A DNA stretch of 64,000 bases, from the NCBI RefSeq assembly GCF_003268815.1, contig NZ_QLSV01000002.1:124001-188000 (forward strand). The letters run 5' to 3'. The translations under genes were made by a program, and so were the position numbers. The notes under the pieces were generated by a model. That model made no database searches. It saw only the letters and a program-made list of their open reading frames with translations, and was not told where the DNA came from. This DNA comes from Flavobacterium lacus (GTDB taxonomy: Bacteria > Bacteroidota > Bacteroidia > Flavobacteriales > Flavobacteriaceae). The stretch's first letter is position 1, and the number at the start of each line of letters is the position of its first letter. This document shows positions 34,701 to 42,810 of the stretch, one piece after another.

Positions 34701-35133
34701 GACGAATGCGGGCGGTGCAACAGTAGGTTCAAATTCATCTACATTTAATGTAACAGAATACATTCGAAGTACTCCGGAAACAGAAACTTTCCCGCTCGAA
34801 TTCACAATTAGAGCCACTTCTATTGATGACTGTTTTGTTGAAGAAACCATTAGCATTCCAACTATTTTTTGTGGGATTCAAAAAGGAATTTCACCCAACG
34901 GTGATAATTTAAACGACTTTTTCGATTTAGCATTATTAGACGTCGAAAAGCTTTCCATTTTTAATCGATATGGAAGAAAAGTATACTCACTAAATAATTA
35001 TACTAATCAATGGTATGGTCAAACGGATGATGGTAAAGAACTTCCGTCCGCTACCTATTACTTCGCAATTGAATTTAGAAGTGGCGAATCAAAAACCGGC
35101 TGGATTTATGTTATGCGAGAAGAAGGTCGCTAA
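31798..35133 (+). CDS. Large secreted repeat protein with T9SS type B (gliding-motility-associated) C-terminus
   Basis: An 1111-residue protein with a Sec signal (MKRILLLCLFLFSAKSSLLNAQ). The N-terminal 210 residues form a beta-rich domain; Ig-like repeats follow, including two segments of the PPTSGGNQTVC type. Seven repeats of about 68 residues (residues about 460-936) share the pattern FDFxNxITICSGxxVPxLP and GxWxPSxIDNT. The end (ISPNGDNLNDFF, IFNRYGRKVYS, YYFAIEF) is the CHU_C / type B sorting domain used by the type IX secretion system. It is probably a surface adhesin or gliding-related protein. Length may vary between strains through the near-identical repeats. Confidence 0.9.
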   Translation: MKRILLLCLFLFSAKSSLLNAQNFGTFASAVWLTDCNTSNFFNTTGEGANLIGPPQNVFTNTNFGVFIQNSGTFILRGGEVKTFKNSNGNACSVRMNYRIYLESGTPGSFNTIDFPFFNDCNSATNEFPSGGPCGEGDQKWQRVIADGTTTPFSPINLTSFSPGNYVLEVFYDATGDFNSNSECDDTVFVNDSGNNFKAFFSIRANPIFTPSNPTTCSGAEGSITIGNLNPNSTYSFSYTDDGSTVGPSLISADTNGLFVITGLNAGNYSNYNFEINNCLTTLNNSITLNDPTVNPPTSGGNQTVCEDSPIQTLTAEATSTNGSIVVWFDAETDGNSVVNPILDAVGSVTYYAEAQNETLNCISSTRTAVTLTINPAPIAPTGETTQTICSTAAVVFTLNNLVVNGTSIQWYADENLTLPLDNDTPLVNNTTYYATQTVNGCESNEYLAVLVILNQFVIPTFDFENAITICSGDEVPVLPTQDNNGINGFWNPSIIDNTIGNTYTFTSNNAECADNFTLVVTVNSSITPIFNFENDITICSGEAVPNLPTTDNNGISGNWTPNSIDNTQNGTYTFEPTAECADNFTLVITVNPLITPVFNFENDITICSGEVVPNLPTTDNNGISGNWTPNSIDNTQNGTYTFEPTAECADNFTLVITVNPLITPVFNFENNIAICSGEVVPNLPTTDNNGISGSWTPNFINNTQDGIYTFEPTDECATSITLNVVVTSPATPTFDFGNAIAICTNAAVPVLPLTDNNGVGGVWEPSNINNTDGNTYTFTPNDGQCINIFILTVTVNSFPTPVFDFGNTITICSGDDVPVLPAVDNNGINGFWNPSTIDNTTGNTYTFVVNNAECASNFTLVVTVNQPTIPTFSLPESVCFNTESFTLPTISENGIEGNWNPSIVNSTQETLYTFTPLNTTCTSNFLTTIAIIPEFSIEITDVCENNQFTLGVQLNDGSNVILTDYTWTNAGGATVGSNSSTFNVTEYIRSTPETETFPLEFTIRATSIDDCFVEETISIPTIFCGIQKGISPNGDNLNDFFDLALLDVEKLSIFNRYGRKVYSLNNYTNQWYGQTDDGKELPSATYYFAIEFRSGESKTGWIYVMREEGR
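33175..34605 (+). repeat. Seven in-frame protein-coding repeats of about 204-207 bp
   Basis: Unit boundaries fall at 33175, 33382, 33586, 33790, then about 33994 and onward. Units beginning at 33382 and 33586 differ at only a few of 204 bases; the unit at 33790 has more changes, and outer units are clearly diverged. This gradient indicates recent local duplication in the centre of the array. Confidence 0.9.
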
Positions 35134-35150
35134 AAAAAATTCTTTCAATT

Positions 35151-35185
35151 AAAAAGCCAATCAATTCAATTTTGATTGGCTTTTT
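35151..35185 (+). terminator. Terminator of the T9SS type B gene
   Basis: AAAAAGCCAATCA pairs with TGATTGGCTTTTT around a short loop. Confidence 0.85.
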
Positions 35186-35260
35186 GTCTTAAAAATAAGT
35201 TAATCTAAAAATGCTCCCGTCAAAAAATCATTACTTTGGCGGTTCTAATTATTGTTACCA

Positions 35261-37387
35261 ATGAAAAACAAATTTATTTTACTGATGCTTATGGGATTAT
35301 CGGTTAGTCAAGTTGAAGCACAAGAAATCAAAAAATCATTTTCTTCTAATCCTTTTTTTAATTCGTATAACACTCCTTATAATGTTCCGCCTTTTCATTT
35401 AATTAAAAATGAACATTTTAAACCGGCTATTGAAGAGGGAATTAAAAAACAAGAGGGTGAAATAAAAGCCATTACAAATAACAAAAGTGTTGCTACGTTT
35501 GATAACACCATTTTAGCATTGGAAAATTCAGGTGAGTTATTGTCGAATGTTTCTACTGTTTTTTATAATTTGAATTCAGCAAATACGAACGAAGAAATTC
35601 AAAAAATTGCGACTGAAGTTGCTCCGTTACTCTCTGCTCACGGAGACAACATCAACCTAAATGAAAAACTATTTGCACGGGTTAAAACAGTTTGGGAACA
35701 AAAAGACAAATTGAAATTAAACCCGGAACAAAGCAAATTATTAGAAAAAACATATAAACGATTTGTTCGAAGTGGAGCCAATCTGAATGAAAAAGACAAA
35801 CAACGTCTTCGTGAATTGAACAGTGAATTGGCTGTTTTAACGTTGAAATTTGGTCAAAATATTTTAGCAGAAACGAACAGTTATGAACTGGTTATCAATT
35901 CAAAAGCAGAATTGGCCGGACTTTCTGATGACTTAATTGATGCTGCTACTGCAACTGCAAAAGCAAAAGGCAAACCTGGAAAATGGGTCATCACGTTGTC
36001 TAATTCGAGTGTAATGCCCTTTCTACAATATTCTTCTAATCGAAAATTAAGACAAGAAGTTTGGACTGCTTACAAAAATCGTTGCAACAACGGTAATGAA
36101 TTTGACAACAACACGATTGCAATTCGCCTAGCTTCCATGCGTGCCGAGAAAGCAAAATTATTAGGATACAAAACGCATGCTCACTACGGTTTGGAAGAAA
36201 GTATGGCAAAAACTCCGGAAAAAGTAATGGAGTTTTTAAATCAACTTTGGGAACCAGCCTTAGAAAAAGCAAAAGTGGAAGAGGCTGAAATCAAGCAAAT
36301 GATGGCTTCCGAAGGAATAAAAGAGGACGTTCAACCTTATGATTGGCGTTATTACAGCGAAAAAATCAGAAAACAAAAATTTGATTTAGATGAAAATGAA
36401 TTAAAACCCTATTTTAGTTTAGACGCTGCGACCCAAGGTGTTTTTATGGTTTGTGAAAAATTATACGGACTAAAATTCAAGGAATTAAAAGACGTTCCAA
36501 CCTATCATAACGATGCTACCGTTTGGGAAGTAACAGAAAAAGACGGGAAACATGTTGGCGTTTTATATATGGATTTTCACCCCAGAGATTCAAAACGTGG
36601 TGGTGCTTGGATGACATCCTATCGCCCGCAAAAAACAGTAAACGGAAAGCGAATTGCTCCGGTCATTTCAATCGTATGTAATTTTACAAAACCAACTGAA
36701 AATGCTCCTGCATTGTTCACATTTGATGAAGTGACGACTTATTTTCATGAATTTGGTCATGCCCTTCACGGATTATTATCGGATGTAACATACCAAAGTT
36801 TAGCTGGAACAAGTGTTTCAAGAGATTTTGTTGAATTACCGTCACAAGTAATGGAAAACTGGGCTTCTGATCCGGAAGTTTTAAAAATGTATGCAAAGCA
36901 TTACAAGACAGGACAAGTGATCCCGGATGAATTAATTCAAAAGTTAGAAAATGCAGGAACCTATGGTCAAGGCTTTGCTACTGTTGAATATTTGGCTTCT
37001 GCCTTTTTAGATATGGATTTTCATACTTCGGAAGGAACAATCTCTGGTACAGCTAATGAGTTTGAATTGAATTCAATGAAAAATAAAGGATTAATCAATT
37101 CTATTATTCCCAGACACAGAGCAACCTATTTCAGCCATGTTTTTTCAGGAGGCTATTCTGCCGGATATTACAGCTACATTTGGTCTGGCGTTTTAGATAC
37201 CGATGCGTTTGATCAATTCAAAAAAACATCCTTATTTAACGCCGCTAAAGCAAATTCATTCCGAAAAAACATCTTAGAAAGAGGTGGGACAGAAGAGCCA
37301 ATGGAATTGTATAAAAAATTCAGAGGAGCTGAACCAAGTATCGAACCTTTGTTAAAAAAACGCGGCTTAGACAGAAAATCAAAATAA
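35261..37387 (+). CDS. M3-family metallopeptidase (peptidyl-dipeptidase Dcp-like), exported
   Basis: The start is taken at the ATG at 35261 (MKNKFILLMLMGLSVSQVEAQ), which gives a clean signal peptide; the frame reaches back to 35252 only through a TTG. The 708-residue product has the M3 zinc motif HEFGHALHG (His496, Glu497, His500), with the downstream helix FVELPSQVMENW supplying the third ligand Glu. The mostly helical N-terminal domain (NEKDKQRLRELNSELAVL) fits the Dcp/oligopeptidase A group. Near the C-terminus, FSGGYSAGYYSYIWSGVLD is the substrate-binding segment. It is likely a periplasmic dipeptidyl carboxypeptidase. Confidence 0.93.
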   Translation: MKNKFILLMLMGLSVSQVEAQEIKKSFSSNPFFNSYNTPYNVPPFHLIKNEHFKPAIEEGIKKQEGEIKAITNNKSVATFDNTILALENSGELLSNVSTVFYNLNSANTNEEIQKIATEVAPLLSAHGDNINLNEKLFARVKTVWEQKDKLKLNPEQSKLLEKTYKRFVRSGANLNEKDKQRLRELNSELAVLTLKFGQNILAETNSYELVINSKAELAGLSDDLIDAATATAKAKGKPGKWVITLSNSSVMPFLQYSSNRKLRQEVWTAYKNRCNNGNEFDNNTIAIRLASMRAEKAKLLGYKTHAHYGLEESMAKTPEKVMEFLNQLWEPALEKAKVEEAEIKQMMASEGIKEDVQPYDWRYYSEKIRKQKFDLDENELKPYFSLDAATQGVFMVCEKLYGLKFKELKDVPTYHNDATVWEVTEKDGKHVGVLYMDFHPRDSKRGGAWMTSYRPQKTVNGKRIAPVISIVCNFTKPTENAPALFTFDEVTTYFHEFGHALHGLLSDVTYQSLAGTSVSRDFVELPSQVMENWASDPEVLKMYAKHYKTGQVIPDELIQKLENAGTYGQGFATVEYLASAFLDMDFHTSEGTISGTANEFELNSMKNKGLINSIIPRHRATYFSHVFSGGYSAGYYSYIWSGVLDTDAFDQFKKTSLFNAAKANSFRKNILERGGTEEPMELYKKFRGAEPSIEPLLKKRGLDRKSK

Positions 37388-37410
37388 TTATATAGGTTAG
37401 GTTAATTCAA

Positions 37411-37447
37411 AAAAAATCCCGGAATGATCATCATTTCGGGATTTTTT
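37411..37447. terminator. Bidirectional terminator after the M3 peptidase
   Basis: AAAAAATCCCGGAATGAT and ATCATTTCGGGATTTTTT form a long stem with A and T tracts on both sides, between convergent genes. Confidence 0.85.
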
Positions 37448-37455
37448 AATTCTTT

Positions 37456-37818
37456 TTATCCGTGGTAAACTCGGGAGAGAACTATTTTACCATCTCTAAT
37501 TTCCAGCACTTCTGCCACGAGTAAATCGTCTTCATTTTCTACAGAACGAACATATTCCATAAAAACCCGATCGGTATTTGCCGTTAACGAAGTTACCTTA
37601 TATTTTAAGGTTGGCAAACGTTCAAACGAGTCTTTCCACCATTCTCGCATAGCAGCTTGACCAATAACCAATCCGTTTGTTTCTGGCTTTCTACTTTTTA
37701 ACTTCGGACTATAATGTTGAGCATTTTCATCATATAACGATAATAATTGTTCTACATTATGTTGATTAAATGCATCAAACCACTTGTAGGCTATTGACGT
37801 AATTTCTTGTGAACTCAT
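37456..37818 (-). CDS. SnoaL/NTF2-like small protein
   Basis: A 120-residue protein with the cone-shaped NTF2/SnoaL fold. ITSIAYKWFDAFNQHNVEQLLSLYDENAQHYSP is the signature N-terminal helix and first strands, followed by EWWKDSFERLP and a C-terminal sheet (VFMEYVRSVENEDDLLVAEVLEIRDGKI). Members are isomerases, hydrolases or ligand-binding proteins; nothing here fixes which. Its start overlaps the stop of the pseudouridine synthase gene by one base, so they share a transcript. Confidence 0.85.
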   Translation of the reverse strand: MSSQEITSIAYKWFDAFNQHNVEQLLSLYDENAQHYSPKLKSRKPETNGLVIGQAAMREWWKDSFERLPTLKYKVTSLTANTDRVFMEYVRSVENEDDLLVAEVLEIRDGKIVLSRVYHG

Positions 37819-38708
37819 TAATAATTCTTCAAGTTAATGATTTCCTGCTCGGTTAAAAATCGCCAATTCCCTCTGGGTAAATTCTTTTTGGTCAATCCCG
37901 CAAAGGAAACTCGATCTACCTTTAATACATCATACTTAAATTTCTCAAAAATAGCACGAACCACTTTTACGTTTGGCGTACGCAGTTTAATTCCAATTTC
38001 AGTCTTTGGTTGATCTTCGATATAACTGATTTCATCCACATACAATTTATGTTCATCAAATGAAACACCACCGGAGATTTTTTCTAAATCTTCAAACTTT
38101 AGGTTTTTATCTAAGGTAACTTGGTAAATTTTGGTCGATTTTTGATTTGGCAAACTGAATTTACGAATCATATCGGTATCATTCGTAAACAACAATAATC
38201 CGGTTGTGTTTTTATCCATTCTCCCAATGGCTTGCACTTTGGCTTGCGTTGAATTTTTGATTAACTCAAAAACATTTCGCATATCGCGATCATCTTCCAC
38301 GGAAGTGGTAAAATTTTTCGGTTTATTCAATAAAATATATTCTTTCTTCTCAGGAATAATCGTGGCTCCATCAAAATTAACCACATCGCCGGGCTTAACT
38401 TGATATCCCATTTCAGTGATTACAAGTCCATTCACTTTTACATTTCCAGATTGAATATAAATATCCGCATCACGACGCGAACAAGCACCCGAATTAGCAA
38501 TATATTTATTCAAACGAATATCATCCGATTTTACTTTTGGTTTAGCTGCAGGAGTTGCTGTAGTAGTTTTTGCCGCAGTTGGTGTTGCTTTCTTAGGTTT
38601 TTGCGAACGCTTGTCCATCGCTGGTTTTGGCTTACTAAAACCCGTTGTTTTTCCCTTTGTTGTTCTGTTGGAAGTTGATTTTCTGTTGCTTCCGTCTTTC
38701 TTGTTCAT
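37818..38708 (-). CDS. RluB/RsuA-type rRNA pseudouridine synthase with basic N-terminal extension
   Basis: The start is taken at the ATG at 38708 (MNKKDGSNRKSTSNRTTKGK); the upstream TTG at 38726 lies inside the -7 box. The first 65 residues are lysine- and alanine-rich and disordered. An S4 RNA-binding domain follows (IRLNKYIANSGACSRRDADIY), then the catalytic domain with the GRMDKNTTGLLLFTND motif, whose Asp is the catalytic residue. The C-terminus KVVRAIFEKFKYDVLKVDRV is typical of RluB/RluF/RsuA. Target U is in 23S or 16S rRNA and cannot be decided here. Length is about 296 residues. Confidence 0.92.
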   Translation of the reverse strand: MNKKDGSNRKSTSNRTTKGKTTGFSKPKPAMDKRSQKPKKATPTAAKTTTATPAAKPKVKSDDIRLNKYIANSGACSRRDADIYIQSGNVKVNGLVITEMGYQVKPGDVVNFDGATIIPEKKEYILLNKPKNFTTSVEDDRDMRNVFELIKNSTQAKVQAIGRMDKNTTGLLLFTNDTDMIRKFSLPNQKSTKIYQVTLDKNLKFEDLEKISGGVSFDEHKLYVDEISYIEDQPKTEIGIKLRTPNVKVVRAIFEKFKYDVLKVDRVSFAGLTKKNLPRGNWRFLTEQEIINLKNY

Positions 38709-38723
38709 CCTTGAAAATTTTTG

Positions 38724-38731
38724 CAAAGATA
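38724..38731 (-). promoter_or_regulatory. -7 box of the RluB-like gene
   Basis: TATCTTTG on the minus strand, 16 bases upstream of the ATG at 38708; it supports that start. Confidence 0.6.
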
Positions 38732-38774
38732 CGGAATTGGAAATTGGAATCGGAAGTTGTTTTACTTTTCGGTT

Positions 38775-39728
38775 TTATATGTCCAAAACGTCCCTTCCGT
38801 GAATCAAAACGGACGGTTTAATTAAAACAATACTAAAAACGCCAGCAACAATAATAAACTTAATAATGTTATGTAAAAGAAGGTAATTTTCTTTGGAATC
38901 TGATTTCCATAATTTGGCTAAGAAGAAAATCAAAATAACAAAACTTGAATAAAAATAGATATCCATGTAACCAACATCATAAATTTCAATTAAAACATAC
39001 ACCGGAATCACTGTGCATAAAACCAAAAAAGTGATGATTTTTTTTGAGAAACCTTCGCCCAAAATCACCGGAATAGTTCGATAATTTTGTGCTAAATCAC
39101 CAATAATATTTTCTAAGTCTTTTATCATTTCTCTGATTAAAATCAATAAAAAAAGGAAAGAAGCATGTGCAAAGATCACATAATATTTGTCATTATTTAG
39201 GTTGAAAATTATTGCATCAATTTTTTGATAATATAAAAGAATGGCGAAAAAAGGCAAAATTGCCAACAAAGCGGCTGTGATATTCCCGATGATGGGGTAT
39301 TTTTTTATCTTATGTGAATAAAACCATATTAAAAAAATATAAGCGGAAAAAAAGAAAACCGCTCGCCAAGAAACCAATGTTGCAATGAGAAACACAAAAA
39401 AATTAAACCCGAAATAAACGTGCAATTTTGTTTTTTGTGAAACCAACCTGTCTAGCATTGTTTTGTTGGGTTTGTTGATCAAGTCTTTTTGACTATCATA
39501 AAAACTATTAATAATATAACCCGATGCAATGGTTAAAGTAGAAGCTAAAACGATAATAAACAAATTAAAATCTAAAATTACATCCATCGCTCTGGTTTTT
39601 GGCGATAAAATAAATATTGCTGAAAGATATTGAGCTAAAATTATAATCGGAATATTATACCCCCGAACCACCGAAAACAAACTGATTATTTTCATCAAAA
39701 TCAATTTATTTTTTCTGGATAATGCCAT
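38775..39728 (-). CDS. UbiA-family prenyltransferase (geranylgeranylglycerol-phosphate geranylgeranyltransferase-like)
   Basis: A 317-residue membrane enzyme with eight or nine helices. The first prenyl-diphosphate-binding motif NxxxDxxxD is present (Asn74, Asp78, Asp82 in INSFYDSQKDLINKPNK). The second aspartate-rich segment is REMIKDLENIIGDLAQNYRTIPV. These fit the UbiA superfamily, in particular the group annotated in flavobacteria as digeranylgeranylglyceryl-phosphate synthase-like. The true acceptor is not known; menaquinone-type aromatic acceptors are handled by other UbiA members. It is encoded next to two mevalonate-pathway genes, which supply the isoprenoid donor. Confidence 0.85.
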   Translation of the reverse strand: MALSRKNKLILMKIISLFSVVRGYNIPIIILAQYLSAIFILSPKTRAMDVILDFNLFIIVLASTLTIASGYIINSFYDSQKDLINKPNKTMLDRLVSQKTKLHVYFGFNFFVFLIATLVSWRAVFFFSAYIFLIWFYSHKIKKYPIIGNITAALLAILPFFAILLYYQKIDAIIFNLNNDKYYVIFAHASFLFLLILIREMIKDLENIIGDLAQNYRTIPVILGEGFSKKIITFLVLCTVIPVYVLIEIYDVGYMDIYFYSSFVILIFFLAKLWKSDSKENYLLLHNIIKFIIVAGVFSIVLIKPSVLIHGRDVLDI

Positions 39729-39776
39729 AAGTATAAAGAAAAAATCAAGAGAAATTCTTGATTTTTATTAGGTTTT

Positions 39777-40715
39777 TTAAAATTGATAAACCACTTCTAG
39801 TTTATAGTCTTTTAATGATTCTTTTGCTTTTTCTAAATCTTGTGTAAAGCCAAGAATATATCCTCCACCTCCTGAACCACAAAGTTTTAAGTAGTAATCA
39901 TTGGTATCGATTCCGTTTTGCCAAACGTTGTGAAACTGTTCAGGAATCATTGGTTTGAAGTTATTTAGCACTACTTTAGATAATTTCTTAGTATTGCTGA
40001 AAAGAGATTTGATGTCACCTTGCAAAAAGTTTTCTACACACGCATCAGTATGTTTAACAAACTGATTTTTGAGCATTCTTCTGAAACCTTGGTCTTTTAA
40101 ATTCTCCATAAAAATATTGACCATCGGAGCCGTTTCGCCAATAATTCCTGAGTCTAACAAAAATACAGCTCCTTTGCCATTGGTTACTTGAGACGGTATT
40201 CCCGTAGGCTCGATGTTGTCTTTCGAATTGATTAAAATTGGTAAACTTAAATAGCTGTTCAAAGGATCTAAACCAGAACTTTTTCCGTGGAAAAAAGATT
40301 CCATTTGCGAAAAAACTGCTTTTAATTGTAATAATTTTTCTCGTGTTAAATTCTCTAAAACCGTGATTTTATTGTTGGCATATTTATCATAAATAGCAGC
40401 CACTAAAGCACCGCTACTTCCAACACCATAACCTTGCGGAATAGATGAATCAAAGTACATTCCTCTATCAATATCTTGTTGAAGTAATGCTAAATTGAAA
40501 GTTACCAACTCCGGTTGCTCGGCTTGCAATTGCTCTAGATGGGCCGTAAATCGTCGTAAACTTTCGTTTGATTTAACAGCTTCCGGCGACGGATTTTCAC
40601 TCACTTTCAATGCTCCGTTATAAAAATTATACGGAATCGAAAGTCCTTTTGAATCTTTAATGATTCCGTATTCTCCGAATAGAAGAATTTTTGAGTAAAA
40701 AAGTGGTCCTTTCAT
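39777..40715 (-). CDS. GHMP-family mevalonate kinase
   Basis: A 312-residue GHMP kinase. SKILLFGEYGIIKDSKGLSIPY starts the fold, and GYGVGSSGALVAAI is the GHMP ATP-binding motif. MESFFHGKSSGLDPLNSYLS carries the catalytic Asp region and CGSGGGGYILGFT is motif 3. This set, together with the decarboxylase gene upstream, identifies mevalonate kinase of the mevalonate route to isopentenyl diphosphate. It lies 48 bases downstream of nothing but the prenyltransferase gene in the same orientation, so mvaD, this kinase and the prenyltransferase likely form an operon, now interrupted by a small four-helix-bundle gene. Confidence 0.88.
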   Translation of the reverse strand: MKGPLFYSKILLFGEYGIIKDSKGLSIPYNFYNGALKVSENPSPEAVKSNESLRRFTAHLEQLQAEQPELVTFNLALLQQDIDRGMYFDSSIPQGYGVGSSGALVAAIYDKYANNKITVLENLTREKLLQLKAVFSQMESFFHGKSSGLDPLNSYLSLPILINSKDNIEPTGIPSQVTNGKGAVFLLDSGIIGETAPMVNIFMENLKDQGFRRMLKNQFVKHTDACVENFLQGDIKSLFSNTKKLSKVVLNNFKPMIPEQFHNVWQNGIDTNDYYLKLCGSGGGGYILGFTQDLEKAKESLKDYKLEVVYQF

Positions 40716-40720
40716 ATTTA

Positions 40721-40755
40721 ATTTATAATTGACAATTAATAATTGATAATTATTT
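40721..40755. repeat. AT-rich repeat, left flank of the four-helix-bundle cassette
   Basis: TAATTGACAATTAATAATTG and following ATAATT. It is built of ATTGACAATT and ATTGATAATT words that recur in inverted orientation at 41106-41139. Confidence 0.55.
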
Positions 40756-41100
40756 TGACTTTGATGTATTAATAATACTGATTAGCAATTTTAAAATTTC
40801 AATATTTTTAGCTTTTATAGTATGAAATTCCATTTCGTTTATAAACTTTGTTTCATATAACAAATCTAACCAATATTCTGTTTCGTTAGCTTCTTTTAAA
40901 GAAATTGCTAATTTATGAATAAAATCTGCTTTACTTTCCGCTTGTTCTGCTTCTCTAACATTAGCACCTATTGAAGTCCCTGAACGAAGTAGCTGTCTAG
41001 ACAAAACAAATTCTTTTTTCTCTACTAAAACCTTATAAAGGTAAACTATTTCTACCGCGAATTCAAAAGATTTTTCTTTAATAACATTTTTTTTCTCCAT
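40750..41100 (-). CDS. Four-helix-bundle protein (23S rRNA intervening-sequence family)
   Basis: The start is taken at the ATG at 41100 (MEKKNVIKEKSFEFAVEIV). The 116-residue product is all-helical and carries the family signature: SFEFAVEIVYLYK, then LSRQLLRSGTSIGANVREAEQAESKADF, then KEANETEYWLDLL. This family was first found encoded in intervening sequences of 23S rRNA and is now common as a lone gene. It lies between mevalonate-pathway genes that are normally adjacent, with AT-rich repeats on each side, so it looks like an inserted cassette. Function unknown. Confidence 0.9.
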   Translation of the reverse strand: MEKKNVIKEKSFEFAVEIVYLYKVLVEKKEFVLSRQLLRSGTSIGANVREAEQAESKADFIHKLAISLKEANETEYWLDLLYETKFINEMEFHTIKAKNIEILKLLISIINTSKSK

Positions 41101-41105
41101 ATCAA

Positions 41106-41139
41106 GAATTGTCAATTGTTAATTATCCATTATCAATTG
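41106..41139. repeat. AT-rich repeat, right flank of the four-helix-bundle cassette
   Basis: ATTGTCAATTGTTAATTATC and following CATTATCAATTG. The repeat encodes the last residues (LIMDN) and stop of the decarboxylase gene, so insertion seems to have rewritten that gene's end. Confidence 0.55.
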
Positions 41140-42207
41140 AGCTCCTTTTCCAATTTCATCGCAAATATACTGTTCGTTTTGACAATGCACAACTAATTCA
41201 TTCTTAATAAATTGCAAAACTTCTTCGCAAACGTTTGCTGGATAAAGCACGTGAACATTTGCACCGGCATCTAAAGTGAAGCAAACTTGAATTGCTGTTT
41301 CTTGTCTAAATCTCCAAATTTTGTTGATAATTTCCAATGTATTAGGTTTCATCAGAATAAAATAGGGCATTGAGGTCATCATCATCGAGTGCAGTGTTAA
41401 CGCCTCACTTTCCACGAGTTTTACAAATTCAACAACATCACCTTTGGTTAAAATGGATTTAATTTCTGATAAATTATGATGGGCTTGTTCAAATCGTTTT
41501 TCGGCATACGGGTGACCATTCATTAAATCGTGACCTAACGTACTAGAAACTTGTTTTTCGCCTTTATCTACCAATAAAATCGTGTCTTGATAATTTTTAA
41601 AATTGGGATGAAGTTCAGAAAATTCAATCCCAAATAAATCGGAACTGTTTTCAGTTTGCTGATGATTTCCCCAAATAACCACTTCGCCTTTTATACTTCT
41701 GCAGGCACTTCCTGAACCCAATCGGGCTAAAAAAGAAGCTTTTTGGTTGAAATAATCCTTTGTCATTTCGGGATTTAATTCCTTTTCCAAACTCATAAAA
41801 TTCACCGCCAACGCAGCCATTCCCGAAGCTGAAGATGCAATTCCTGAACTATGCGGAAATGTATTTTGAGTATCAATCGTAAAATGATAATCTTTTAAAA
41901 ATGGCAAATAAACCTCGACTCTTTCCAGAAATTTTTGAATTTTTGGTCTGAATGCTTCTTTCGGTTTTCCTTCAAACAATAAATCAAATGAAAAATTGTC
42001 CGTTTTTTCAATTTTAGAAAAAGACAAATTTGTGATGGTCTTACAATTTTTCAACGTAAAACTTATCGATGGATTGGCAGGAATTTGATGTTCCTTTTTT
42101 CCCCAATATTTCACCAAGGCAATATTACTGGGAGCCGACCATTGAAAACTTCCATTTTCGACCGTTTTAGAATAATTTTTCGGAATAAAATCTGAAGGTG
42201 ACAGCAT
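41119..42207 (-). CDS. mvaD: Diphosphomevalonate decarboxylase family protein
   Basis: The start is set at the ATG at 42207 (MLSPSDFIPKNY), supported by a TATCTTTG box at 42229-42222; an upstream frame to 42261 lies in that promoter. The 362-residue GHMP protein has SAPSNIALVKYWGKKEHQIPANPS at its N-terminus, where the Lys and Tyr of KYWGK bind substrate, PHSSGIASSASGMAALA as the ATP motif, and LARLGSGSACRSIKGEVVIW with the catalytic region. It converts mevalonate diphosphate to isopentenyl diphosphate; mevalonate-3,5-bisphosphate decarboxylase is the alternative within the family. The last codons derive from an AT-rich repeat. Confidence 0.9.
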   Translation of the reverse strand: MLSPSDFIPKNYSKTVENGSFQWSAPSNIALVKYWGKKEHQIPANPSISFTLKNCKTITNLSFSKIEKTDNFSFDLLFEGKPKEAFRPKIQKFLERVEVYLPFLKDYHFTIDTQNTFPHSSGIASSASGMAALAVNFMSLEKELNPEMTKDYFNQKASFLARLGSGSACRSIKGEVVIWGNHQQTENSSDLFGIEFSELHPNFKNYQDTILLVDKGEKQVSSTLGHDLMNGHPYAEKRFEQAHHNLSEIKSILTKGDVVEFVKLVESEALTLHSMMMTSMPYFILMKPNTLEIINKIWRFRQETAIQVCFTLDAGANVHVLYPANVCEEVLQFIKNELVVHCQNEQYICDEIGKGAQLIMDN

Positions 42208-42221
42208 GCAATTTTTTTTGG

Positions 42222-42278
42222 CAAAGATACATTTTTTGAGTGATTTGCTCTTTTTTGGCAACAGATTTGTTACATTTG
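42222..42278. promoter_or_regulatory. Divergent promoters of mvaD and tspO
   Basis: TATCTTTG on the minus strand (42229-42222) and TACATTTG on the plus strand (42271-42278) face away from each other within 60 bases. Confidence 0.65.
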
Positions 42279-42291
42279 AATAAAAACCATC

Positions 42292-42768
42292 ATGTCAAAA
42301 ATTGTGAAAATTGCGATTGCTGTTGCCATTTGTTTAGGCGTTGGTTATGGTTCGAGTTTAGTGACTCAATCATCGATAACCACTTGGTACCCGACCATAA
42401 ATAAACCATTTTTTAATCCTCCTAACGAAGTATTTGCTCCGGTTTGGACCATTCTTTTTGTGATGATGGGTGTGAGTGCCGGCTTAGTCTGGAGTAAGAT
42501 GGAATCGGTTCCTCTTCTGGTCAAAAAGGCACTTTGGGTTTTTGTGATTCAATTAATTTTAAACGCATTGTGGAGTTTTTTGTTTTTTGGACTACAGAAT
42601 CCGTTTTTAGCTCTAGCCGAAATTCTTTTACTTTGGCTGATGATTTTTGAAACGATTAAATTGTTTAAACCGATTGATGCGTTGGCGAGTAAATTACTGA
42701 TTCCCTATTTACTATGGGTGAGTTTTGCGATGGTTCTAAATGGAGCTATTTGGTGGTTGAATAGGTGA
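42292..42768 (+). CDS. tspO: TspO/MBR family membrane protein
   Basis: A 158-residue protein with five membrane helices. The family signature is clear: TTWYPTINKPFFNPPNEVFAPVWTILFVMMGVSAGLVW, later NALWSFLFFGLQNPFLALAEI and a final WVSFAMVLNGAIWWLN. TspO proteins bind porphyrins and cholesterol-like ligands and affect stress responses. It is divergent from mvaD with promoters 40 bases apart. A link to isoprenoid or tetrapyrrole metabolism is possible but is not shown by the sequence. Confidence 0.93.
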   Translation: MSKIVKIAIAVAICLGVGYGSSLVTQSSITTWYPTINKPFFNPPNEVFAPVWTILFVMMGVSAGLVWSKMESVPLLVKKALWVFVIQLILNALWSFLFFGLQNPFLALAEILLLWLMIFETIKLFKPIDALASKLLIPYLLWVSFAMVLNGAIWWLNR

Positions 42769-42810
42769 AAACTTTGTTAGTTAGCCGCTGATTCGCTGAT
42801 GTGTTTAATT

